Assembly (NCBI GenBank): GCA_943736015.1
Contig: OX031056.1
Span: 64,259,277 to 64,323,276 of the forward strand
DNA: 64,000 nucleotides
From: Tridacna crocea
Lineage: Eukaryota > Mollusca > Bivalvia > Cardiida > Cardiidae
Direction of reading: 5' to 3'
The number at the start of each line of letters is the position of its first letter. The first letter of the stretch is position 1. The position numbers and the translations under genes were made by a program. Below the pieces are notes generated by a model. It ran no database searches, was not told where the DNA came from, and worked only from the letters and a program-made list of their open reading frames with translations. Positions 45,356 through 56,298 of this stretch are shown here, piece by piece.

Positions 45356-46060
45356 TTCTGGACAAATTTCTTTGAAACTTCATGGATAGACTTTGCACTC
45401 AGCAAAGATATGCATATCATAACTTGTTCTTAGTTAATTAAATAAAATTTCCGAGAGCTAAGCCCTATTTTTTTTTTTCCTTTTATGACGGTGCCCTTGC
45501 TGAATTGATGAAAATAAATTATACTTTTGATAGAATATATACTTTTAACAAAACTGTCCGTCAGTCGGTCGGTCTGTAGCTTTTTGTCCGCTCTATTTCT
45601 CATAAACTATTGGACAAATTTTATTCAAACTTCACAGGTAAACTCAGTATCAAGCAGAGATGAGCATATGAAATGTTGGTTATAGTTCATTGATTTTTCA
45701 CTGAGTTATGGCCCTTTCATGAAATTTCTTGTCCGCTCTTTTTCTCATCAACTATTGGACAGATTTGGTTCAAACTACACAAATAGACTCAGTATCAAGC
45801 AGAGATGTGCATATCCTATTTTGGTTATGGTTTATATAGGTTCCAGGCCCTTTGATGATTCTGGACAAATTTCTTTCAAACTTCATGGATAGACTTTGCA
45901 CTCAGCAAAGATATGCATATCATAAATTGTTCTTAGTTAATTAAATAAAATTTCCAAGAGCTTAGCCATTTTTTTTCGTTCTCTTTATGACGGTGCCCTT
46001 GTTGAATTGATGAAAATAAATTTTACTTTTGATAGAATACTTTTAACACAGCTTCAAGAA
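45356..46060 (+). repeat. Duplicated block flanking a second tandem pair
   Basis: A block of about 195 bp (ttctggacaaatttcttt, gatagactttgcactcagca, aattaaataaaatttcc and gacggtgcccttg) occurs at 45356-45552 and 45853-46043. Between them two units of about 125 bp contain ctattggacaaattt and ctcagtatcaagcagagat. Noncoding. Confidence 0.8.
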
Positions 46061-47004
46061 GCCATTGTAGGATATTCATCACCTTCAGTGATAGCTCTGG
46101 TATAATTGACTCTCCAGTCACTTATTTTGCATTCCTGTGACATTAATCTGTTTTGTGACAAGGAGCTGTTTGGGGGGGGGGTATGATCACGTTTAGTGAT
46201 AGCTCTAGTTATTACTTATTTTGTCAGGATATATATGAATACATATACATGTACATGTACGTAGTTAAGCATGTTGATCAGTGTATTGGACTGTGTAGAT
46301 CTACAATCAGCCTGCAATTCTGGTAAGACTTATTTTGATCTACATTGTCCCGAAAATTCAAACAGAATTTGGTTGCACTTATCAGTATACATGTATATGT
46401 TTATATCTTTCGCATTTGTTTACTTGTATCAAATAACTGTACATGAAAACTTTTTTTTCTTAAATTCAGTAGTTCGAAACGTTATCAGACTTTCCTTGTA
46501 TATGTATTTATGTAAATGAAAACATTTGAGGAAAGAAAAGCTGAAGATGGAGTAGTTCGAACCGTTAATTTTTCAGACTTTGTGGATTAGCGGTCAGACT
46601 GCACATTGCGTGCTGTTTGATCCTGATGCACAAGATTTACAATACCATTTTATGCGTGTTCAGCAGCAGATAGTTTTGGTAATGTCTGAATTCTTGTATG
46701 TCAAATGTTTTTGGTTTTTCAGCGTAACCAACGTAATTTGTATTTATCTTTGCCATTATTCCTTCAGAATACACAAACTATCTCATGTAATGACGACACA
46801 CACTTATTTTTTCCAAATTATACTGATTTACATGCATTTTTGTCTTTTCTAATCTCGTGCAATTCTTCTTAAACTGTATTTTGTATTGGCTATAAATATG
46901 TTGTATTTTATGCAAAATAAAGATTATGTGTTAAGTTATAATTTAAATAAACTGAAACTTTTTCCCAAGACCTATTGAGTACCCAGATAATAAAACTTCA
47001 TTCC
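46061..47004. other. No gene recognised
   Basis: Contains a g-run (gtttggggggggggta at about 46168) and scattered molluscan repeat words (agtgtattggactgtgtaga). Short frames at 46271-46852 have no motif. Confidence 0.4.
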
Positions 47005-47265
47005 AAAATTTCGCGGGACAGGCGCAATGGAAAAACAAAATTCGCATTGGAAATATAATGTTACTATAATATAAGTTGTAAAGTAAAGTATTTGGTAACC
47101 ACGTATGGTTTCAAATGCGTTTATTTTATTTGTACTCATTGACCAATTATAAGGTATATCTCCAGTTATAAACGAAATACAATATTTTTGTAATCATGGC
47201 TGAAAAAATATATTTGTAGCATTTTTTTTCATTATGCAGTTATTCTCAAATGGCGAAATTGAAAA
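47005..47265 (+). repeat. Diverged copy of the 44677 repeat
   Basis: Same order of words: gcgggacaggcgcaatggaa, gcattggaaatata, ggtatatctcc, atatatttgtagca, ttctcaaatgg. Confidence 0.65.
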
Positions 47266-47613
47266 TAGGCATAAAAGTAGCATAAAAATGTAAATCGGGC
47301 ATTTGAACGTTTTCCACCGCGAAAACCCATACTTTAATTTGACAGTTGGTTATACGACACATTGTAGGTCACTATTGTCATGTCAATTTTATTGGAAAAC
47401 AATATCTATTAAAATAACTGAAAAAAATTGAAGTCGGATATATTCTGTTGTCTGCATATTTGTTTAATAATGGGAAAAAAAACCAATTCATTTTCGGGCG
47501 ACCTTTGACGCTCTTGCGTCTTCTTTTTCTCTTGTATACTTTGATATTGTTTACAAAACTTCACCTGAATTAACACTGTTTTTATCAAACTCATTCATTT
47601 ATTTTGTTCATCT

Positions 47614-48582
47614 CAAAATTTAAAACTTATAAGAAATCAACATGTCGACGTATCACGATTTCGCGAACTTTCCAACATCGATGACGTCGCCATGACTAAA
47701 GGTGTGTAAACAAACAAGATGGCGACCGAGAATCTTTTCATCGCTTAATAATCCCATCGTCAATAAACATGTTCGATAGACAAATTTTTCATACTTTTGT
47801 GGTCACTGATATTCAGGAAACAAATATTCTGTTTATTTTTCATGTTTTTAATAAGATCTGTGGGCAATGAATAGTTCGTAAAGCATAATTATGTCTAACG
47901 CTGAATTTCTTATTTCTTGATAGACAAAATGTGAATGGCCGCCTTTATAAATTCTAGTCAGCGTTAGACATCACGAACTTTCAATGCACACTTCTTAATA
48001 TAACATGGAAAATAAACAGAATATTTTGTTTCCCAAATATCATTGTTTGGAAAAGCTGTATGAAATTAGCTCCTGGATCACAAATTCAACGAATTCGGCG
48101 GGGTTCCGTCGTTATGGAAGACAAAGACTATTGGTGGGTATTTTTTTAACATAATTAAAGGGTGTGTACCGCTAATTCTGTTTTCATTGGATCTAAAGTG
48201 CATTTTATATCTTTAAAGTCGGATGTACGAACCCTTGTCAATTGCACCGATTTTTGAGCGAGTTTTCAAGTTCGAGCGACTGTAGCAGCCAGACTGCATT
48301 AGCCACTGACAAACAGTTTGTCGGTAGAAAAATGTTTTAGCTCTCAGTTGGCGAAAAATATGGAGAATAACTGATAGCGTTGAAAAGATACATTTTTTTT
48401 TTATCGGGAATGAGTAACGGTCTGTACAAAGTTAAATTCCTTGTTTACAATATATAGTCTATACGGCTGATAGAAGTCAAACTACGGACCCCTACGAAAA
48501 CGTCATCGAAGCCCAATGTTGAAAAGTCCGCGAAACCATGATTAGCCGACAAAACGGATTTCTTATCGCTTTTAATTTAAAA
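47614..48582. mobile_element. 970 bp foldback element with inner MITE
   Basis: The outer arms match as inverted copies: aatttaaaa, ataagaaatc, gtcg, atca, then tttcgcgaactttccaacat on the left against tttcgcggacttttcaacat on the right, then gatgacgt. An independent palindromic MITE lies inside at 47808-48041. The right end abuts the next hairpin element. No coding was identified. The word acaagatggcgacc at about 47722 resembles a YY1-type site. Confidence 0.6.
47808..48041. mobile_element. Palindromic MITE, 234 bp
   Basis: The arms pair for most of their length: gatattcaggaaacaaatat and tctgtttatttttcatgtt on the left against the mirror of tcccaaatatc and aacatggaaaataaacaga on the right. 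The inner arms atgtctaacgctga and tcagcgttagacat are perfect. Confidence 0.8.
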
Positions 48583-48965
48583 ATAATCTTCTTCCTATCG
48601 TGGTATATCGTACAATAAACCACAGTTGTGAGTTATGAGGCACAATAAATAATCCACGAGGGCGATAGCCCGAGTGGTTTATTCATTGCGCCTCATAACT
48701 CACAACGTGGTTTATTGAACGATATACCACGATAAAAAGAAGATTATTTCGATTCTAACATGGCCAATTCTTAATTACAGGAAAACAAGTTCAAACTTAA
48801 GAGTAAAAACGCGGATGAAGATTATGTTCCATTGAATAACCCTCTCAGTGAATGACGTCACTTGATAAAGAATGACGTCACTCAGCGTGGATTGTCGCAG
48901 ATTTTACAACGCTTTCCTTGCACTGTGTTTATAGAGTGGAATTCGCGTGTCATGTTAGAATTAAG
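48583..48965 (+). mobile_element. Large hairpin element with CRE-like sites, copy 2
   Basis: Palindrome of about 165 bp (ataatcttcttcctatcgtg to its mirror) around gggcgatagccc, then a tail with TGACGTCA at 48853 and 48873, ending cgcgtgtcatgttagaatt. It is directly followed by another copy. Confidence 0.88.
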
Positions 48966-49331
48966 AAATAATCTTCTTTCTATCGTGGTATACCGTTCAA
49001 TAAACCACAGTTGTGAGTTATGAGGCGCAATAAATAATCCACGAGGAAGATGGCCCGATAGGGTTATTCATTGCACCTCATAACTCACAACGTGGTTTAT
49101 TGAACGATAAACAACGATAGAAAGAAGATTATTTCGATTATAACGTGACTTATTCTTAATGAAAGGAAAACAAGTTCAAACTTAAGAGTAAAAACGCGGA
49201 TGAAGATTATGTTCCATTGAATGACGTCACTCGATACAGAATGACGTCACTCTACATAGATTGTCGCAGACTTTACCACGCTTTCCTTGCACTGTGTTTA
49301 TAGAGCCAAATTCGCGTGTCATGTTAGAATT
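48966..49331 (+). mobile_element. Large hairpin element with CRE-like sites, copy 3
   Basis: Tandem partner of copy 2 with the same palindrome and tail. TGACGTCA lies at 49222 and 49242. The apex differs (gaggaagatggcccgat), so the central stem is weaker. Confidence 0.88.
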
Positions 49332-51000
49332 TGAAATAAACAAAATGAATTCAGAAATTTGATGAAAACACTGTTAAATCGGGTGAAATTATATAAACAA
49401 TATCAAAGTGTATAACAAGAAAAGGTTGATGCAAAGCATCAAAGTCGCCGCAAAAAATAAAATTGTTTAATTCTTCAAGAAATCAGGACATAGTAAGTAA
49501 ATGGCAGTTCTCATCAGCAAATTTTTAACACGTCATGAAATTGATGTGACTGTGAATCTATATCAAAACTTGTCTTCTGTTACAGTTTTGAACATAACTG
49601 AAAAGTGGAAAAAGAGGAAACTGTACCAATAAAGCCGGAAAGCTCTGGGTTAAAGGATAGAATGCTTGCAATCAAAACAGGCCTCAAAACCTTTTTGATA
49701 TCAATCACAGGGTTGTACTGGTAAAAAATTGAGGTGTTCTGTGTATAGGTTCAAATTAATGAAACATTAGAACAAGAGCATACGTGAGGTTAAATTTTTA
49801 ATGCATGTAAAACTAAAACAAGAGCATGTTTCATTTTCATTGCAAAAATAATGTGATTATTTTCAGAAAGAATAAATCAAAAATGGGATACAAAAGAAAA
49901 CAACAAAACTTGTGTCACAAAGTACCTAATACCCTCGCATAGCGCTCTCCTAGCTCTTTCCACAATGACAAATATCAGGCTCTTCCAAATTCAATGAGTT
50001 GGCAGACGACAATTTAAAAAACTGTAAAAATGGTGGACAATTCACTATAGTGGTGTGGAAAAAATATTTGATAAAGGAGAAATTGCTCATAACGAGCAGT
50101 TTTTTCCGTATCCAACATGTTTAAAAAAAAAAAAAAAAAAAAAATTGACCGCGCATATATGATGACCCGTTTTTGTTTAGGAAAGTGGTAAAAACAGGGC
50201 TAACTTACTAAAAGTTGCCGTGCTAAGAAAGTATGATTCAAGGGGACGTAAGTTTGCAAGGTATTCTCTCAATTTAAACAAGTCTAAAACTACACTGTTT
50301 GGTGAACAGTACTAACAAAGGATAATGTCTTTACATCGCGATCTATGAACAATACAGCGAAAAAGTGGCCTCTCTCCAGATTTCTTTCCACAAAGTAATT
50401 AATGCAGAACTCGGTGAGAAATAAACAAAGGATTTCTAAACAATCTTTGTTTTAAAAACTAAACTTAGAAAGAAGTAACCAATAATGATCAGATACAACC
50501 ATAACCATCATACTCGTTCCTCGACGAAATTTAACACAATTTCAGTAATGTACAATTCTAGCAGGTGTCATTCAACAAAAAGCACAAAAATAGTAGGAAA
50601 AATCAAAGTACTGACAGTACTAAAAACAGCGAGCTGGTTATTAATTATATTTGGTGACAGGTTTCAAGCAATGATTTATTGACGAAAGAGTGTCTTTAAG
50701 CATTCATTATACAATTTATATTCCTCTGGCCCAAGGGAGACAGCTATAGAAAACTAGAGGCCCTGAAGGGCCTGAAATCGCTCTACTGGCAGTGATTTTG
50801 CTTTTATGCAAGCAAAGAAGAAAAAAAAAAAAAAAAAAAAAAGAAAATAGACAAAAATCCCCACAAAAATGTGTTCGTGCAACTGGGCTTTAAGACTTCA
50901 TATGAAGGCATGATGAATTGAATAAACCCTGAAAATTATTATAGTGAAATTTCTCAAAACCATTTTTGGAATCTAGGCAAATTTGATAGCATTATAGTAC
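49332..51000. other. AT-rich spacer, no gene
   Basis: Contains a weak palindrome-MITE copy (about 49950-50120; gagaaattgctcataacgag), an (a)20 run at about 50126 and an a-rich run at 50818-50842. No coding motif. Confidence 0.45.
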
Positions 51001-51013
51001 GCCTTGTCTGTCT

Positions 51014-51350
51014 ATGGTAGTTAATACTCTAGATATATCTGGTGCTATTTTACAGTCGGATTTACATGCAGATAAGGTTAGCAGTTGGGCAGACAGATGG
51101 TTGGTTAAATTCAATACCTATAAATCTAAATCTTTGTTAATATCTCGCAAACGAATCAAACCTGTACATCCGGATCTCTCTATGTCAGATGTTGTTATCC
51201 CATCAGTACAGTCTCACAAACACTTTGGTTTTTATCTACCTTGTGATGGAAACTGGAATCAACAAGTGCAGTGTACCGTTGACAAGGCATGGAAAAGAAT
51301 AGGTGTTTTTAGACGTTTGAGGTTTCTTGTCGATCGCTTTTCACTTCAAA

Positions 51351-51432
<82 letters not shown>

Positions 51433-52165
51433 GACCGATTCTTGAATATGGAGATATTATTTGGGATAATATTCATCATTACCAAAATGAAGTACTCGAC
51501 AAGATTCAAAACGAGGCTGCCAGGATTGTAACGGGATGTACTAAGCTTATATCAATTGCAGACCTTATTAGAGAATCAGACTGGGAAACATGAAGAGAGC
51601 GTAGGAACAAACAAAAACTTATTCTTCGTTTCAAAATGGTAAATGGTTTTGTTCCAAATTACTTCTGTTCTCTTGTACCGACCACTATTGGCAGTAATTC
51701 TACATACAATCTTCGTAATTCGAATGATTTATCAAACACCGCCTGCAAAACTAATTTTTATATGAAATCTTTTCTAACATTACTATAGAGGCATGGAACT
51801 CTTTGCCACAGTCTACAAGGGAGACAGACTCTCTCTCATCTTTTAAATGTATACTGATAAAGATGCTCGCCTTAGGAATAACTGTAGTGACTTAAAGCAA
51901 CACTTATTTTTGAAAATATTGTAGAGAACCCTTTTTGTCGTTGCGGAAAAATAGAATCCAATAAACCCTATTTCTTTGTTAGCAGATTTTATCGTAATAT
52001 TAGGGCAGCATTCAGACGATGTATTTGTGAAATATCTGGTTATAATATTGACGTCGTCCTTTTTAGTGATAACAATCTCTCCCTTGCTGAAAATGAAAAA
52101 AATCTGTAATGCAGTCCATGTTTTTATTGAGAATAGCGGTAGATTTGCCCGAGCTTCAAGCTAAA
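51014..52165 (+). pseudogene. CR1/Jockey-like LINE, 3' half, degenerate
   Basis: Reading across frames gives the C-terminal region of a non-LTR reverse transcriptase: WADRWLVKFNTYKSKSLLIS, HKHFGFYL, AWKRIGVFRRLRFLVDRFSL, QTIY, then after a microsatellite RPILEYGDIIWDN and LDKIQNEAARIVTG. Further on, PFCRCGKIESNKPYFF fits the C-x-C-G-x-x-E-S zinc-like block that ends many CR1/Jockey-clade proteins. Stops and frameshifts (for example at 51591) show it is dead. The F/YADD catalytic block and everything upstream are missing, consistent with 5' truncation. The 3' flank to about 52510 (ending aataaaatatg) may be its 3' UTR. Confidence 0.82.
51353..51426. repeat. (AT)37 microsatellite inside LINE coding region
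   Basis: Pure dinucleotide run of 74 bp within the codons for the conserved QTIYxSxIRPILEY segment. The surrounding reading frame is shifted by the expansion. Confidence 0.97.
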
Positions 52166-52539
52166 TTCAACGTAACTAGTGTATGGTACCTCTCTTTTGA
52201 TATTATACTGCCGCGGACACACATGTACACGAGGCCTATAAAAGTTAATTTTACATTTTCTCTCTAAACTCTGCACAACCTCTGATCATTATTCCTTTTT
52301 TTTTTTCAATCCTCACTTTTTTAAAGTTTTTCTCTAAATCTTTCACTGAAATTCCATAATTTTGGTGTCTATATTTATTTTTGTTTACTGTAATTGTCAT
52401 ACCACGTGACTTTCTGCAGGGAGTGGAACTATATAAGCTTTGATGCTTTCAATCCTTTTCGTATTGTTATTGTAAATAATTATATGTAATTATATTAATA
52501 AAATATGTTTAAACTAAATTTATTGACTCAACAGAAATG

Positions 52540-52700
52540 AAAGCAATTGGAGTCTACAAATTAAATTTAACTCGCATATTTGGACTTGTCTTTGATAGGG
52601 TAAAGACATTTAGAAAAAGGAGAAAATACTGGTTACCAGTAGTTTCTCCTTTACCTAGAATGTTTCCTTTCTTTTTTCTTTCTTCACCATGATCGTTAAA
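52540..52700. repeat. Palindrome MITE fragment
   Basis: The centre gagaaaatactggttaccag and its mirror are present, with gggtaaagacatt to the left and tacctagaatgtttcc to the right. The outer arms are degraded. Confidence 0.6.
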
Positions 52701-53004
52701 AGAAAGGACTTCTTTCTGTAACCTGTCTGGAAGACATGATATGGATAGGAACAAGGAAGTATCCACAAATCAAAATTGTAAAGATACAAATCAAAATTTG
52801 TTCAAAATGCACGTAAGTTGTCAAATCTTTTTTAAGAGTGAAATGTTGAAGAGTAGTAGGCTATGGGATAAAAGCTGTAACATGGGTTTACTGTCACAAA
52901 CAAATATTTCAGTGTAAAGGGGTGAATATGCAAATGTTATGTAACCATTTCCTCTATCTTTCCAACTGGTCGATGGTGGATTAACATTTATGACCATGAC
53001 TAGG

Positions 53005-53435
53005 GGTAGCCAGATACTGATTTCATCCTTTACAAACCCTAAATTTAGTTTCCAATACGCACAGAAATAGTGTTTGAAAAACAGTGTGGGGGAAACTAAG
53101 ATGTTTGCTGTTCACAGAATAAATATTATCCTTTGAAAGTTTTCATCATTTGAACAATGTCGTTTTTGTTATTTCCAAGAATTATGTTATGAATTTGGAT
53201 GAATGTATAATTTTGTAGCCAGATATCGACTTCACCCTTTACCATACAAACCATAGATCTAGTTTTCAGTACCAAAAGATAGAGTGTCAAAAAAAAAACA
53301 GTGTGGGAAGAAAATCATGTTTGCTGCTCAAAGATTGATCATTATCCCTGGAAAGTTTACATAATTTGAACAAAGTCGACTTTGTTATTGGCAAAATTTA
53401 TGTTATGAATTTGGATGAATATATAATTTTGTTCA
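53005..53435 (+). repeat. Two-copy tandem duplication, about 215 bp
   Basis: Both copies contain tagccagatat, gacttcaccctttac, cagtgtgggg, atgtttgctg, aatttgaacaa and atgttatgaatttggatgaa. The copies are substantially diverged. Confidence 0.75.
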
Positions 53436-54066
53436 ATGTTGAAATCATTTGGAGAAGGGAGAAAACGCCAGCAATTTCTCCTTTGTCCAGAGCGAAGCAT
53501 AATGTAGGAAATGGTAGAATAGTACAAATGAGCGCGGATCTGGGAAAAGGTGCCTTATGGCCAAAATTTTCGATTTTTGTTTTTTTGCATTTTATTAAAG
53601 GGAATTCATTTCTGTCTGATGTGTTTATCATTTTTCATTGATATGATGTGTAGTTTCGGAGATACGCACGTTTAAATACAGGCACCCTCCACAGTGCGTT
53701 TTGTTTACGAACGTCACGTCAGCGACGTCAATTCTAAAACGCAGAAAAATGCGTACATTTTTGTCAGTGGGTGTGAAACGTCAATGTAAAGCACATCTCT
53801 ACATGTTTTTCTTGAGTTTGTTCCTTGATTTAATCGAAGGATTAAATGACAACGTGACGCTGTTTAGCTACCTGATTACTTAGGCAGTTTGCCATGCATT
53901 TGGGGAAAAAAAAACAGGAAAGTAACACACAAACAACATATTCGTTGTTACTGAATGTAATGTTAAAAACAATGAGCATATTCATATGACATATTCGTCA
54001 TTCGGAATGATTTAAATCATATTCAATAGAGAAACTACCAAACAGCGATTACTATTTACGTGATAT

Positions 54067-54238
54067 AAAGGAATACATACGGAATATAATGTTGTAGTGA
54101 CTTTCTTTGTGTTTGTAATTAATTCGTGCAGCATAAGAAAATTTGATGTCGCGCGATGTCAAAATTTTCTTACGCTGAGAGAAGTAAATACAAGCACCAT
54201 GAAAGTTACTACAACGCAATATTCCTTTTATTATATAC
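54067..54238. repeat. 172 bp hairpin (possible MITE)
   Basis: Arms aaaggaatacatacggaata and its mirror pair through gttgtagtgactttc and gcataagaaaatttga around gtcgcgcgatg. The two opposing 80-codon frames here are products of the palindrome. Confidence 0.7.
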
Positions 54239-54983
54239 CTACAACTTTCAACAAGATTTGCAGTTATTGACATTTTATTTGAAAACGGCAGATAAAATGA
54301 GAAAATCAATCAGTGCGGATGGTAGTAACTCTGGTCTTCGTGAATGGCGGATTAATATTATGTCCTCATACCATATTTGGGACCGTATTCACTGCGTGTA
54401 GATTTTTTTTTTCTGTCGTGTGTGTTATTCAATTTGATTCAACGCTTGTATTAGATCCAGAAAAAATTACTGGTAATAAACGTAGATCTACTTAAAAACA
54501 GAAGTTGCTCTCTGGTAAAAGGTTGTTTGATGCATCTACAAGGAGAATCGACGAAGACCAACCTGCACGAAGTGTGGAAAATTAACTGCGTCGACCTTTC
54601 GGGGTTTTTTTTGGTGAATTTTCAGCATGTTCAATGACTATTCTACCTCAGGATCATTGAGCCACTTCTATGACGATATGGGCTGTATAGATCCCTAATT
54701 TTGTGTTGATACGCATCAGACCCGCTTTTGCCAGAGCATGGTGCAGTTTAAAATTCTTAAGATCAGTTTCAGCAAGAACTCTTAGCGTATAGTAGGTATA
54801 CTAGAAAACAGGATCAAACTATTCCTTTCTTTCTAAAACAGTTTGCAAAGTATAGCACAGTATATATCTTTCTTTGAAGTCTTATCTTGATCTTTAATGT
54901 TAGCAAATACTATATATTAGGTTTATAGTAGACTGTATCACGTAAAATACATGTATAAACTTATCGATCTATTTATAATGCTG

Positions 54984-55460
54984 TTAAAACTCTACCACAC
55001 AACCCGTAGTTTTAACGACCCCCCAAAGAAACAGACTTCTGAAACTGGAAAAAATGAGAAAATGCTAGTAACCGGTTTGTTTTCCTTTTCTCACGATAGT
55101 TTCCATCCTCGGATACCCCAGGGTCTCCCTATTTGCTACGCTACATCGACCCTGGGACAATAGACTAATAAAACTTTGAATCAGCCGCCGAAAATCGATA
55201 CGAAACGTCATAGCGTACAGTACACTCGCCCATCACAAAATGATGATGGAACCAATGAAAAGCCAGCATTCGGCCAGCGGTAAAGCGAAGGAAATTCAAC
55301 TAATTGTCCCAGGGGTCGATGTAGCGTAGCAAATAGGGAGACCCCGGGGTATCCGAGGATGGATAGTTTCTACCCTTGCAAAGACAGTCTTTACTTATTT
55401 GTCCTCTGCAAATGATTTCATTTTGAGCCAGTCTGAAATTTTGTCTTTCAGTAAAAAAAA
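54984..55460 (+). mobile_element. Palindrome MITE split by a MULE-like MITE
   Basis: The left part (ctaccacacaacccgtagtt to tttccttttctcacgatagt) and the right part (gatagtttctacccttgcaa to ttttgtctttcagtaaa) are continuous once the 258 bp insert and one 9 bp duplication are removed. The centre is diverged (gagaaaatgctagtaaccgg), so this copy was already old. Confidence 0.85.
55104..55361 (+). mobile_element. MULE-like MITE, one-unit copy
   Basis: 258 bp with the same TIRs as the 363 bp copies but a single 105 bp internal unit of the unit 2 type (agcgtacagtac, atggaacc). The target duplication is gatagtttc (55095-55103 and 55362-55370). Confidence 0.95.
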
Positions 55461-56298
55461 TTGTCGGAATGCCGTGCTCATTTTTGAAATGAAGGCGCAA
55501 AGAGATAGTTAAACAGTGTCATTCCTTTGCTGCCGCACATTAGCATGAAATTATATCATGGAGAATGTAGAGGAAATAGCATGCATATAATTGCAGCCTG
55601 ATCTTGGTCTACAAATGGGAACCAAAGCGCAAATCCATCTTTTTTTCAAGCACATCAAAGAATGTTAAAACGTCTCTCTAACAAACCCTTCTATTGTGTG
55701 TTCCGTAAAAATGTATAAAGATTGATACATGTATATTAAAGTCTGGATGTATTAAATACACAAAAAAGAAAACATATCGGCATCCCTAAAATATTGATGT
55801 CCTATCTTTTGGTCATTCAAAGCTAGCATCTGTTACATAACATGAACATCTAAAGATCGGTTGTCAAAACTATCAAAATAAACACAAATACATGTAATAC
55901 GAACTTTTAAAAAGTCTTTAGAGAAGATTCAGGCCAAAGAGCTTGCTAAATATTTATCTGTAAAGTACATGTATATATCAGGTGACAATATTTTAGACTG
56001 TACCAAATTGAAAGAGTTTTCAGACGACAAACTGAATATATCCCGAATGATGAGATTTGTCACTAAAAGGACATACAAGGTTGTTGGAAAAGAAGAAAAT
56101 ACTGGTCATAAGTATTTTCTCCTTTGCCTCCATTTTTTTTAAACAGTCTAACCCATGGTCGTCAAAATTTTGCATAGAAAAACTCGACAAACGATGTAGG
56201 GTTAAATTTTGTTAACTATGTGTGCCATATAAATTATCTAAACTAGTCTAATATGCCCCTTTGTTTCTGAAGTACACAATGTAAGCGGAACTGGACGA

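Noticed and set aside
47715-47750. Start codon of a gene at acaagatggcgacc
   Set aside because: The frame stops after nine codons and the site lies inside a foldback element. No donor site fits convincingly.
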